Below, one piece after another: positions 9,438 through 17,648 of a stretch of DNA of 64,000 nucleotides (position 1 is its first letter; each line of letters begins with the position of its first letter). The notes under the pieces were generated by a model. The model saw only the letters and a program-made list of their open reading frames with translations, was not told the origin of the DNA and made no database searches. Position numbers and translations under genes: made by a program. Location of the stretch: the NCBI RefSeq assembly GCF_030142155.1, contig NZ_CP126247.1, positions 682,001 to 746,000 on the forward strand, read 5' to 3'. The stretch is from Arthrobacter sp. zg-Y820 (GTDB lineage: Bacteria; Actinomycetota; Actinomycetes; Actinomycetales; Micrococcaceae).

Positions 9438-9564
9438 ATGGCTGGCGGGTTTCAGGGTGCCGAGCGCACACTGAAACTAATGCAAAACGAAATGCCCGTG
9501 GTCATGCACATGCTCCGGCGTCACCGGCCTCGCTGAGCTGACGCCGGAGCACGTGCGCCCGTGA
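9438..9564 (+). pseudogene. Decayed 3' end of an lldD-like gene
   Basis: Reads as the last ~43 codons of an alpha-hydroxy-acid oxidase: MAGGFQGAERTLKLM, EMPVVMHML, then after one extra base GVTGLAELTPEHVRP and a TGA. The intact LldD at 24996-26204 ends MAGGRQGAERTLELL, EMTTVMQLL, GVTSLAELTPEHVRRV, so homology is unmistakable but the fragment is frameshifted and lacks the other 90% of the gene. It sits directly against the first gene of the AAA operon; the bases after its stop (GAGGGAG) serve as that gene's ribosome site. It probably marks an old deletion or insertion junction. Confidence 0.85.
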
Positions 9565-9575
9565 GGGAGTAATCG

Positions 9576-11258
9576 ATGGCAGTTCGACAATCGAATTTCC
9601 GGGAGGCGCTCGCCCTGCTGCTTCGAGCTCGGTTCCCGATCCTCTACACCGAGTCCTTTGAAGAGCACCGGGTGCTTGCTGAGATCCGCTCCGTTGCGAC
9701 CGATCCGCACGTCATGCGCACGGTCCGGCCGGTTTTTGTCTGGAGCAGTACGCAGGGGTTTGTGGGGCCGGACGGCTCCGTCCAGAAGGGCACCCGGGAT
9801 CCGAAGGATGCCGTCCAATGGGCCCTGGGCCACGAGAATCCGGGTGTCTTCGTCATGCTTGATCTTCATGCCCATCTGGGAGATGACCGCCGTCCGGCCG
9901 ATCCGCAGCTTGTCCGCTTGCTCCGCGATGTCGCCGGCGCGTTCCAAAGCGGTGCAGCGGCGAGAGTCCTCATGATCGTGGCGCCGCACCTGCGGATCCC
10001 CGATGACCTCGAGAAGGACATCACGCTGCTTGATTTCCCGCTGCCCAGCGAACAGGAAATACGAGAGGTCCTGGACGAGATGATCGCGGCCAACAGCTCC
10101 GTGGACAGCCGTATCCGCATCGACATCGACGCGGTGGGTCGCGAACGCCTGGCCAAGGCAGCCCTCGGCCTCACCCTAAACGAGGCCACCAATGCTTTCG
10201 CCCGGGCCATGGTCGACGACGGCGTCCTGTCGAATGACAGCGTGCGCGTCATCCTGGATGAGAAGAAGCAGATTGTCCGGAAGGCCGGGCTGCTGGAGTT
10301 CGTGGACGTGAATTTGAACCTCGACGATGTGGGCGGCCTGCAGAACCTGAAACGCTGGCTGGCTAAACGAAACGGTTCGTGGCTTGACGAAGCAGCGCAA
10401 TACGGCATTCCGGCGCCCAAAGGCGTCCTGATGACCGGGGTGCCCGGCTGCGGCAAGTCGCTGACTGCCAAGGCCATTGCGGCGGCCTGGGAACTTCCCC
10501 TGCTGCGGCTGGACATCGGAAAGATATTCGCGGGCCTGGTCGGATCGAGTGAACAGAACATGAGGACGGCGATACGCACGGCTGAGGCTTCCGCACCGTG
10601 CGTGCTGTGGCTGGACGAGATTGAGAAGGGATTCTCGGGGACCGGGGGAGACGGCGGCGACGGCGGCACGTCCAGCCGCGTCTTCGGATCATTCCTCAGT
10701 TGGATGCAGGAGAAAACCGCACCGGTTTTCGTCATCGCGACAGCAAATAAGGTGGACCGGCTGCCGCCGGAACTGCTCCGCAAGGGCCGGTTCGACGAGA
10801 TCTTCTTCGTGGACCTGCCCACGAGCCAGGAACGCCGCGAAATCTGGGAGCTTCACCTCGGCAAACGCCTGAAAGCGAGCAGGGCGGGTGCGCTGGAGAT
10901 AACCGACGATCTGCTGGACGGACTCACGAAGGTATCCGAAGGGTATTCCGGCGCTGAGATTGAACAGGGTGTTGTTGCTGCCCTCTTCGATGCCTTTGCC
11001 GAACGGCGGCGGCTGGAGAATGAGGACCTCCATCGGGCGATCAGGAACATGGTCCCGCTGAGCGTTACCCAAGCCGAGCAGATTGCTGCGGTGCGCACCT
11101 GGGCAGCAGACCGGGCCGTCGCGGCCACGGCAGCGGAGGACCTGGCAGGCTACACGGAAGCAACAGGCCACGGCGCGGGTGCGCCGTCGGACCTTCCGCC
11201 GGCCGGGGCGTCGCCGGACACGTCCTATTCCCGCGGTGGAAGATTGGTGGACTTCTAA
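9576..11258 (+). CDS. Ycf46-type AAA+ ATPase
   Basis: 560 residues. The N-terminal ~230 residues match the degenerate domain of cyanobacterial/plastid Ycf46 ([51 protein letters not shown]). The C-terminal AAA domain follows [13 protein letters not shown], with Walker A GVPGCGKS (Gly288-Ser295), Walker B WLDEIEKG (Asp347-Glu348), sensor-1 VFVIATAN and arginine-finger [11 protein letters not shown] Gly/Asp-rich loop ([13 protein letters not shown]) interrupts the region after Walker B. Ycf46 in cyanobacteria has been linked to growth at low inorganic carbon, but no role is established in heterotrophs. Its TAA overlaps the ATG of the DUF1257 gene (TAATG), and it leads a five-gene operon. Confidence 0.85.
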   Translation: MAVRQSNFREALALLLRARFPILYTESFEEHRVLAEIRSVATDPHVMRTVRPVFVWSSTQGFVGPDGSVQKGTRDPKDAVQWALGHENPGVFVMLDLHAHLGDDRRPADPQLVRLLRDVAGAFQSGAAARVLMIVAPHLRIPDDLEKDITLLDFPLPSEQEIREVLDEMIAANSSVDSRIRIDIDAVGRERLAKAALGLTLNEATNAFARAMVDDGVLSNDSVRVILDEKKQIVRKAGLLEFVDVNLNLDDVGGLQNLKRWLAKRNGSWLDEAAQYGIPAPKGVLMTGVPGCGKSLTAKAIAAAWELPLLRLDIGKIFAGLVGSSEQNMRTAIRTAEASAPCVLWLDEIEKGFSGTGGDGGDGGTSSRVFGSFLSWMQEKTAPVFVIATANKVDRLPPELLRKGRFDEIFFVDLPTSQERREIWELHLGKRLKASRAGALEITDDLLDGLTKVSEGYSGAEIEQGVVAALFDAFAERRRLENEDLHRAIRNMVPLSVTQAEQIAAVRTWAADRAVAATAAEDLAGYTEATGHGAGAPSDLPPAGASPDTSYSRGGRLVDF

Positions 11259-11710
11259 TGAGCATTTCCCTGCTGCTCGTTCCGATGGCCATTGCAGCTG
11301 TTGGTGCCTTCAAGATCGGACGCACGGAGACTGATGCGCAGGGCCAGCGCATGTGCCAGGTACAGACCAGAATGCGCGACGCCGGGTTGCTGGCGGCGGC
11401 GCTCGCTGACACGAATGCGACAGTCAGCCCGGCCGCGGACACCATTACTGCCGACTGGCTTGGAGTGCGCGCGGTGTTCCACCGGAACGAGCAGGGAATC
11501 TGGCAAGTGGACTTCACCGGTGACATCGACGAAAAGAGAGCGGCGGACATTGTTGCCGCCATCGACCTTGCCTATGGGCGGCAGGTGCAGCAGGCGGTCC
11601 TCGCCCGGCTGCGTGAAAAGGCTCCCTCGGCGGGAATGACAGTGGCGTCGGAGACCGTGGAAGACGACGACAGCGTGACGCTCGTGCTGAACGTCGAAGG
11701 GACAAAATAA
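11258..11710 (+). CDS. DUF1257 (Ycf35-like) protein
   Basis: 150 residues. Fits the DUF1257/Ycf35 family: ADWLGVRAVFHRNEQGIW in the middle, then IDLAYGRQVQQAVLARL and a C-terminal strand pair (MTVASETVEDDDSVTLVL). The N-terminus is unusually hydrophobic (residues 3-18), which could be a membrane anchor. Start and stop codons overlap both neighbours by one base (TAATG twice), so it is certainly co-translated with the ATPase and the DUF2997 gene. No catalytic residues are evident; family function is unknown. Confidence 0.75.
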   Translation: MSISLLLVPMAIAAVGAFKIGRTETDAQGQRMCQVQTRMRDAGLLAAALADTNATVSPAADTITADWLGVRAVFHRNEQGIWQVDFTGDIDEKRAADIVAAIDLAYGRQVQQAVLARLREKAPSAGMTVASETVEDDDSVTLVLNVEGTK

Positions 11711-11928
11711 TGGGAAACGAGCAAATCATCATCCGGGTTTCCCCCGACGGGGCAATCCAGGCAGAGACCTCGGGCATCAAAGGCACCAAATGCTTGGACA
11801 GCATCGAAGTTCTGGAAGACCTGCTCGGGGCGCAGACCGTCACCAGCAGCTTCACGAAGGAATACGAGGAGGCGCCGGCCGAAAGCCGGGACATCATCGA
11901 GGAGGACAATGAACTCCGCCACCCCTGA
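11710..11928 (+). CDS. DUF2997 small protein
   Basis: 72 residues. The opening IIIRVSPDGAIQAETSGIKG followed by TKCLDSIEVLEDLLG is the DUF2997 pattern (a beta-hairpin with conserved Gly and a Cys-Leu-Asp helix cap). The C-terminal third is acidic and variable. DUF2997 and DUF1257 genes commonly sit side by side, which strengthens both assignments. The next gene starts 20 bases before this stop in another frame, so the operon is very compact. Function unknown; a subunit or substrate of the AAA motor is a reasonable guess. Confidence 0.8.
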   Translation: MGNEQIIIRVSPDGAIQAETSGIKGTKCLDSIEVLEDLLGAQTVTSSFTKEYEEAPAESRDIIEEDNELRHP

Positions 11929-12700
11929 ATCGGTTGCACGCCTGGCCAGCGGAAAATGGCGCATCCTTCACAGCGCATGGCTGCTGGCGCCCATCTTTGG
12001 GTTGGGCATTTTTTCCTTTGTCGGGTTTGTCTATGTGGCGCTGAGGGTCCGCACCCGGAAGTTCTGGATAGCCTGCGCGGTGACCTTTTTGGCCTCCGGC
12101 ATGCTTCTCTTCATCGATACTTCACGGTTTGGCGGGCTCATCATTCTCGTATGGCTGGGCGAAATCGTGTACGGCTTCATTTTGAACTTCGACTATCTGC
12201 TTTGGCGGGCCTCCGCTCGTCCCTGGTATCTCCAATCAGCCGCTCGCGCCCAGGGGCAGGGTGCACCCGCCCAGCCGCCGTCGGCCGGCTCTCCGGCCCG
12301 GCCGCCGTCGTCGGCCGACCAAGGAACGATGGGTGTGAGCGGCGCCGAGTATTACGCGCCGCCTCCTGCCGGCGGCTCCGCAGCCCCACCGCCTTTTCCA
12401 ACCCCACCGCCGGTCCGCCAACCGGGGGAGACTCCCGAGCCCGGAAGACTCCTCGATGTCAACGCAGCCACCGGCAGGGAGCTGTCAGCCCTGCCGGGAA
12501 TCGACGCCTCACTGGCGGAACGTGTTGTCTCTGCGCGCGAACGGCAGGGCGCCTTCCGCGATCTGGACGACATGGTTCGGAAAGCCGCCCTGCAGCCGCA
12601 TGAACTCATTCGGTTTCGGGGATTGGTGACATTCGGGCACACTCCTCCGCCGCCCGGCAGGCCAACTGACAAGCCGGGGATCCGCCGCCTTGACTACTGA
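11909..12700 (+). CDS. Three-TM protein with C-terminal helix-hairpin-helix (ComEA-like)
   Basis: 263 residues. Membrane segments at about 22-45, 52-69 and 75-97 are followed by an ~80-residue Pro/Ala/Gly-rich linker and a C-terminal helix-hairpin-helix pair at about 181-240 (LLDVNAATGRELSALPGID, AERVVSARERQGAFRDLDDM). That HhH unit resembles ComEA and T2SK-type domains, which bind DNA or act as protein-contact modules. The start codon lies within the DUF2997 gene (20-base overlap) and its stop overlaps the next gene by 11 bases. Pairing of membrane anchor and possible DNA-binding tail in this operon is unusual. Confidence 0.75.
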   Translation: MNSATPESVARLASGKWRILHSAWLLAPIFGLGIFSFVGFVYVALRVRTRKFWIACAVTFLASGMLLFIDTSRFGGLIILVWLGEIVYGFILNFDYLLWRASARPWYLQSAARAQGQGAPAQPPSAGSPARPPSSADQGTMGVSGAEYYAPPPAGGSAAPPPFPTPPPVRQPGETPEPGRLLDVNAATGRELSALPGIDASLAERVVSARERQGAFRDLDDMVRKAALQPHELIRFRGLVTFGHTPPPPGRPTDKPGIRRLDY

Positions 12701-13334
12701 CCAGCAGCAAAGCCGCGTGAGGATTGCTTCGGTAATACCGCGGACGACGGCGGAAGGGCCGGGTACCCGTTTCGCGATTTGGGCGCAGGGCTGCAGCATC
12801 CGGTGCAGCGGCTGCTTCAACCCGCATTACTGGAACCCTGAGGGCGGACGAGAGACGGCGGTGGAGGAGCTTGCCCAGCAAGCCATTTACTCGGAGGCGG
12901 AGGGCATCACCCTGCTGGGCGGGGAGCCGTTCGAGCAGGCACCGGCCTTTGCCTCGCTGGCTGAAACCGTGCGCAGCCAGGGGCTGTCGGTCATGGTCTT
13001 CACCGGATATGAACGTGAGCATTTGGAAAGCAGGCTGGGCCCGGAGGGAGCAGCAGCGCTGCTGGCCGCGACCGACCTGCTCGTTGACGGCCCCTATCAG
13101 GCGGACCAACCCGATCTGGTGCGGCCATGGGTCGGCTCCGCCAATCAGCGCTTCCACTTCCTCACGGACCGCTACAGCGACTTGGAACAAAGCCTGACCG
13201 CGCTGCCGGATCGTCTGGAACTTCGGATCGGCCCCACCGGCAGCATCGCGGTCAACGGGTGGGCGCCGGTCGACAGACTTGATGCATTGCTTGAAGATCT
13301 CACTCGGCCAATCGGCCGCGGTCAGATCCGTTAG
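12690..13334 (+). CDS. Small radical-SAM protein (NrdG/PflA-activase-like)
   Basis: 214 residues from a TTG that overlaps the upstream stop; a GTG at 12717 is an alternative. The 4Fe-4S motif CX3CX2C is Cys35, Cys39, Cys42 in GCSIRCSGCFNPHYW, and LLGGEPFEQ is the GGE SAM-binding motif. Length and layout match the 4Fe-4S single-cluster activases such as NrdG, but no class III ribonucleotide reductase or other glycyl-radical enzyme is adjacent. Its substrate is therefore unknown; DUF1257, DUF2997 or the ATPase are candidates as partners. A weak stem (CGGGACC/GGTCCCG, 13337-13361) follows. Confidence 0.85.
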   Translation: MTTDQQQSRVRIASVIPRTTAEGPGTRFAIWAQGCSIRCSGCFNPHYWNPEGGRETAVEELAQQAIYSEAEGITLLGGEPFEQAPAFASLAETVRSQGLSVMVFTGYEREHLESRLGPEGAAALLAATDLLVDGPYQADQPDLVRPWVGSANQRFHFLTDRYSDLEQSLTALPDRLELRIGPTGSIAVNGWAPVDRLDALLEDLTRPIGRGQIR

Positions 13335-13426
13335 CGCGGGACCCCATCGACTGAGGTCCCGGCGGGGGAGCAGCTGGGGAGAATCAGGACGGAAACCGGC
13401 CGAGGCAGGCCGAGGCGGAAAAGGCC

Positions 13427-14098
13427 TTACCGGTTGTTGACCCAGACGCCGCGTCCCTCGGGCTCTTCATAGTCCGGCGCTGTGGGGCTGGGCGTGTAAA
13501 GCACTAAGTAATCTCCCGCTTCCGGCGAGTCGTGCGTGAAACACACGTCGCCGCTGGCGGTGCCTCCCGAGGCGATTTTTCCGGTTCGCAGCAAACTGTC
13601 GCTACCGTAATGGCTGCTGTAGTCAATCACTCCCGTGGGCGTCTGAAGATTCCAGTCGAAAGAGTCGAATTCGGCCGTGGCGCCTGAATTATTCTCCATT
13701 GTGACGCTTGCACAAAGGGTCGGGTAAGAGCCAGGAGAGGAGTCGCCCTCACTCAGCGCGGTGGCGGTGATTGTCACGCCGTCCAGCTCCAGGGACTCAC
13801 CGCCCTGCGCCACCACATCGCTGGCTTCCGCGCCGGGATAGGCCGGCGATGCCTGGGGGTCCGGCTTCGACTCTTCCGACGCTTCCTGCCGCGCTGAACT
13901 GCCCGCTGCAGGAACGGAAACGGAATCCGCTCCAGCATCACCATTGGTGAGCAGGAAAACGATGGTGAGAACAAGGGCCGCCTCAATGATGAGGCGCAGA
14001 TATTTGAGCCACGCCCGGCCGGCCTTTTTCACCGGTTCACCCCGCTTGTAAGGGTCATAGTTGGCTTCAGGCGTTTTCATGTGATCCAACGTGGACAT
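13427..14098 (-). CDS. Single-TM protein with extracellular DUF4352-like domain
   Basis: About 223 residues. A short cytosolic tail precedes one hydrophobic segment (LRLIIEAALVLTIVFLLTN), then a Ser/Glu/Pro-rich spacer and a beta-rich domain with LELDGVTITATAL, TLCASVTMENNSGATAEFD, SGDVCFTHD and a terminal GVWVNNR. The two cysteines in the domain are conserved in the paralogue at 23252-24112. ATG at 14098 is preferred (GCGGGAACACG before it); longer in-frame starts add a non-hydrophobic, arginine-rich stretch. DUF4352 domains are surface or secreted modules of unknown ligand. Divergent from the siderophore operon. Confidence 0.75.
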   Translation of the reverse strand: MSTLDHMKTPEANYDPYKRGEPVKKAGRAWLKYLRLIIEAALVLTIVFLLTNGDAGADSVSVPAAGSSARQEASEESKPDPQASPAYPGAEASDVVAQGGESLELDGVTITATALSEGDSSPGSYPTLCASVTMENNSGATAEFDSFDWNLQTPTGVIDYSSHYGSDSLLRTGKIASGGTASGDVCFTHDSPEAGDYLVLYTPSPTAPDYEEPEGRGVWVNNR

Positions 14099-14298
14099 CG
14101 TGTTCCCGCTTAAGTCTCTGGCCGTAAGTTTTTTGGGGCATTCACCCCGCGGGAATATACCGTAGTTTTCGTTGTCTGACGATTTTCCGGCCACGCACGT
14201 GGCGGCACCCCGCAGTCCCTCTGTGGCAGCTGGCGGGTCCACCCGATCCGGGAGCCGCGACACTCCGCGTCACATTTTTCTCAACTGCCCCACGTATG

Positions 14299-14338
14299 GT
14301 TAGGCATCCCTTACTCTTAGGGAGTTAGGCGACCCTAA
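14299..14338 (+). promoter_or_regulatory. Candidate DtxR/IdeR-type iron boxes
   Basis: Two neighbouring sites carry the actinobacterial iron-box core: TTAGGCATCCCTTA (14300-14313) and TTAGGCGACCCTAA (14325-14338). The second lies in an inverted repeat TTAGGG...CCCTAA (14317-14338). They stand about 75 bases ahead of the siderophore-binding protein gene, as expected for DmdR/IdeR repression under iron sufficiency. The match to the 19-bp consensus is partial. The rest of the 312-base gap 14099-14410 shows no gene. Confidence 0.6.
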
Positions 14339-14410
14339 AACCAGTGCGATGCCCCCGGCGCGCTTCGGTGATCCGCCGGGTTGCTCCCCACTTGACGAAG
14401 GAATACCACC

Positions 14411-15433
14411 TTGCGCCTTACACGAATCACCGCCGTTTGTGCAGCAGCGTTGCTCACCACCGGCCTGGCAGCCTGCTCCTCCACGGAGGCCAGCGGCGAC
14501 GAAGCCACTGCCGCCACCTTTGAACCGATCACCATCGAGCACGCCCTGGGCACCACCACCATCGAAACCAAGCCCGAGCGCGTGGCCACGGTCAACTGGG
14601 CCAACCACGAAGTGCCGCTGGCCCTGGGCATCGTCCCGGTGGGCATGGCAGCCGCGAACTTCGGCGACGACGACGGCGACGGCATCCTGCCGTGGGTCGA
14701 GGAGAAGCTTGAGGAACTCAGCGGCGACGCACCGGTGCTCTTCGACGAGAACGACGGCATCGACTTCGAAGCCGTTGCCGAAACGAAGCCCGACGTCATC
14801 CTCGCCGCCTACTCCGGCCTGACCCAGGAGGACTACGACACCCTGAGCGAAATCGCTCCCGTTGTCGCCTACCCGGAAACCGCGTGGGGCACGTCCTGGC
14901 GCGAAATGATCGAGATGAACGCCGAGGGCCTCGGCATGGAGCAGGAAGCCAAGGACCTGATTGCCGGCCTCGAGACCGAAATGTCCGACGCCGCCGCCAA
15001 GTACCCGGCGCTCGAGGGCAAGAACGCCATGTTCCTGACCCACGTTGACCCCACCGATCTCAGCGAGGTCAGCTTCTACACCACGCACGACACCCGCACC
15101 ATGTTCTTCGAGGACCTGGGCATGGACGTGGCGGACAGCGTCAAGACCGCCTCCGACGCCACCGACAAGTTCTCCCTGACGCAGAGCGCGGAGCAGGCCG
15201 ACGCGTTCAGCGACGTCGACATCATCGTCACCTACGGCGGCGAAGAACTGGTCACCGCCCTGGAAGGGGATCCGCTGCTCTCGCAGATGCCCGCCGTCGC
15301 CAACGGCGCCATTGTCAGCCTGCCGGGCGACAAGCCGCTGGGCACCGCCGCGAACCCGACGCCGCTGGCCATCTCCTGGGTCCTGGACGACTACCTGTCC
15401 CTGATCTCCGACGCAGCCACCAAAGCGAAGTGA
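14411..15433 (+). CDS. Iron-siderophore ABC transporter substrate-binding lipoprotein
   Basis: 340 residues from a TTG with GAAGGA nine bases ahead. A lipoprotein signal ends LTTGLAACSS. The rest is a class III periplasmic-type binding protein (PERVATVNWANHEVPLALGI, KPDVILAAYSGL, EIAPVVAYPE, DVDIIVTYGGEE), of the FecB/FhuD/FepB group that binds ferric siderophores. Its TGA overlaps the next GTG by four bases, starting a four-gene operon (binding protein, two permeases, ATPase) downstream of candidate iron boxes. The exact siderophore cannot be read from sequence. Confidence 0.93.
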   Translation: MRLTRITAVCAAALLTTGLAACSSTEASGDEATAATFEPITIEHALGTTTIETKPERVATVNWANHEVPLALGIVPVGMAAANFGDDDGDGILPWVEEKLEELSGDAPVLFDENDGIDFEAVAETKPDVILAAYSGLTQEDYDTLSEIAPVVAYPETAWGTSWREMIEMNAEGLGMEQEAKDLIAGLETEMSDAAAKYPALEGKNAMFLTHVDPTDLSEVSFYTTHDTRTMFFEDLGMDVADSVKTASDATDKFSLTQSAEQADAFSDVDIIVTYGGEELVTALEGDPLLSQMPAVANGAIVSLPGDKPLGTAANPTPLAISWVLDDYLSLISDAATKAK

Positions 15434-16554
15434 CACAGCACCACCCCGTGACACCGAATAATCCAGTGACGCCGCATCACACCGCAGCCCCGGCACCCGC
15501 CGGGGCTGCGGCCGAAGAAGCCCCGGGAACCGCCGCACAGGACATAACTGCACGGCGGCGCCCGGGGCGTCTTCGTGCGCTCTGGCTCCTGATTTCCCTG
15601 GCCGTGCTCGCCGCCCTGATGCTGGCCTCGGTCACCGTCGGAGCGCGCGACGTCGGCTGGAACGACATTCTCGCCGCCCTGGGCGGCTCGGCCGAGGGCT
15701 TTGACGAGGCAGCGGTGGCCAAGCGGATTCCGCGCACCCTGCTCGCCGTCGTCGCCGGCGCCGCGCTGGGCATCTCCGGCGCCGTGATGCAGGGCGTGAC
15801 CCGCAATCCGCTGGCCGACCCCGGCATCCTCGGCATCAACATGGGCGCCTCACTCGCCATCGTCGCGGGCATGGCGTTCTTCGGCCTGGCCGCCGGCTCC
15901 AGCTACATCTGGCTCGCCATTGCCGGCGCCGCACTCACCGCCGGCTTCGTCTACACCGTCGGCTCGCTGGGCCGCGGCGCGGCGACCCCGCTGAAGCTCG
16001 CGCTGGCCGGCGCCGCCACCTCCGCCGCGCTGGCGTCCTTCGTCAGCGCCATCGTGCTGCCGCGCAACGACCTGGCCGGGGGAGTGCGCTCCTGGCAGAT
16101 CGGCGGCGTGGGCGGCGGCTCGTACGAAAGCATCGGGCAGATCCTGCCCTTCCTGCTGGTCGGCTTCGGCATCTGCCTGCTCTCCGCCCGCGGCCTGAAC
16201 TCGCTGGCCCTCGGCGACGAACTCGCCGCCGGACTGGGCGAACGCGTGGCCCTGGCCCGCGGCTCCGCCTCGCTCGGCGCCGTCATCCTCTGCGGCGCGT
16301 CCACCGCCGTCACCGGACCCATCGCCTTCGTCGGCCTGGTGGTGCCGCACGCCTGCCGGCTGCTGGTCGGCGTCGACCACCGCTGGCTCCTGCCCTTTTC
16401 CGCCGTCGCCGGCGCCGCCCTGGTGACCGCCGCCGACGTCCTCGGCCGGATCATCGCCCGGCCCGCGGAGATCGACGTCGGCATCATCACCGCGCTGATC
16501 GGCGCCCCGTTCTTCATCTACATCGTCCGCCGACAGAAGGTGCGTGCCCTGTGA
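15430..16554 (+). CDS. FecCD-family siderophore permease (first)
   Basis: 374 residues. An unusual ~45-residue polar N-terminal extension rich in Thr, Pro, His and Ala precedes the first membrane segment; the remainder is a typical FecCD permease with about nine to ten hydrophobic segments and the family signatures RIPRTLLAVVAGAALGISG, MQGVTRNPLADPGILGIN and the cytosolic GPIAFVGLVVPH coupling region. GTG start overlaps the upstream stop. Forms a heterodimer with the next protein. Confidence 0.93.
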   Translation: MTQHHPVTPNNPVTPHHTAAPAPAGAAAEEAPGTAAQDITARRRPGRLRALWLLISLAVLAALMLASVTVGARDVGWNDILAALGGSAEGFDEAAVAKRIPRTLLAVVAGAALGISGAVMQGVTRNPLADPGILGINMGASLAIVAGMAFFGLAAGSSYIWLAIAGAALTAGFVYTVGSLGRGAATPLKLALAGAATSAALASFVSAIVLPRNDLAGGVRSWQIGGVGGGSYESIGQILPFLLVGFGICLLSARGLNSLALGDELAAGLGERVALARGSASLGAVILCGASTAVTGPIAFVGLVVPHACRLLVGVDHRWLLPFSAVAGAALVTAADVLGRIIARPAEIDVGIITALIGAPFFIYIVRRQKVRAL

Positions 16555-17648
16555 GCACTGGACTGTCCTCCACAGCCTCCGTTGGAAGGAAGACGACGAC
16601 GGCGGCCGGCGCCGGCGCCGAAACCACCCGCGCCGCCGTCGCCCGCGTCCGCCATGGTGCTAGCCGCCGCTACCGCCTGGTGGTCACCCTGCTGGCCGTG
16701 GGCATCGTGGCCGTCTTCGCGCTGAGCCTGATGGCCGGGCGCACCTTCTACGCCCCGGCGGACGTAATCAACGTGATCCTCGGGCACGACGTGCCCGGCG
16801 CCTCCTTCGCCGTCGGCCGGCTGCGGCTGCCGCGCGCGGTGCTCGCCGTGCTGACCGGCGCCTGCTTCGGCCTGGCCGGCGTCGCGTTCCAGACCATGCT
16901 GCGCAACCCGCTGGCCAGCCCGGACATCATCGGCATCAGCTCCGGAGCCGGCGCGGGCGCGGCGTTCGCCATCGTCGGCCTCGGGCTGGGCGGCGCCGCG
17001 GTGTCCACGTTCGCCATCGTCTCCGGACTGGTGGTGGCGCTGGCCGTCTACGCGCTCTCCTACAAGAGGGGAGTGGCCGACACCCGGCTGATCCTGGTGG
17101 GCATCGGCATCGCCGCAATGCTGGATTCGGTCACCGCGTATGTGCTGAACCAGGCGCCGGAATGGGAGCTGCAGGAGGCGATGCGCTGGCTGACCGGCAG
17201 CCTCAACGGTGCGTCCTGGAACCAGGTGCTGCCGGTGCTCGCCGCGATGCTGGTGCTGACGCCGGTGCTGCTGGGCCAGTCGAAGAACCTGGCCGTGACC
17301 CGGCTGGGCGACGACGCCGCGTCAGCGCTCGGCGTGCGCGTGGGGCTGACCCGGATTGTGGTGATCGTGGCCGCCGTCGGGCTCATTTCCTTCGCCACCG
17401 CGGCCGCCGGACCGATTGCCTTTGTCGCGTTCCTCTCCGGGCCGATCGCCGCCCGGCTGGTCGGCCCCGGCCCGTCGCTGCTGGTGCCGGCCGCACTGGT
17501 GGGCGCGCTGCTGGTGCTCGTCGCCGACTTCTGCGGCCAGTACGCGTTCGGGTCCCGGATGCCGGTGGGTATCATCACCGGCGTGCTCGGCGCCCCGTTC
17601 CTCGTTTACCTCATTGTCCGCGTCAACCGCGCAGGAGCCTCGCTGTGA
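16551..17648 (+). CDS. FecCD-family siderophore permease (second)
   Basis: 365 residues, GTG start overlapping the previous stop by four bases. Signatures RLPRAVLAVLTGACFGLAG, FQTMLRNPLASPDIIGIS and GPIAFVAFLSGPIA are those of the FepG/FhuB-C half. About ten membrane segments. Acts with the preceding permease as the channel for the ferric siderophore. The first ~35 residues are a Thr/Ala-rich cytosolic leader. Confidence 0.93.
   Translation: MSTGLSSTASVGRKTTTAAGAGAETTRAAVARVRHGASRRYRLVVTLLAVGIVAVFALSLMAGRTFYAPADVINVILGHDVPGASFAVGRLRLPRAVLAVLTGACFGLAGVAFQTMLRNPLASPDIIGISSGAGAGAAFAIVGLGLGGAAVSTFAIVSGLVVALAVYALSYKRGVADTRLILVGIGIAAMLDSVTAYVLNQAPEWELQEAMRWLTGSLNGASWNQVLPVLAAMLVLTPVLLGQSKNLAVTRLGDDAASALGVRVGLTRIVVIVAAVGLISFATAAAGPIAFVAFLSGPIAARLVGPGPSLLVPAALVGALLVLVADFCGQYAFGSRMPVGIITGVLGAPFLVYLIVRVNRAGASL

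Noticed and set aside
17162..17644. N-terminal extension of the siderophore ATPase
   Set aside because: Overlaps the permease in another frame; the ABC fold begins right after GTG 17645.
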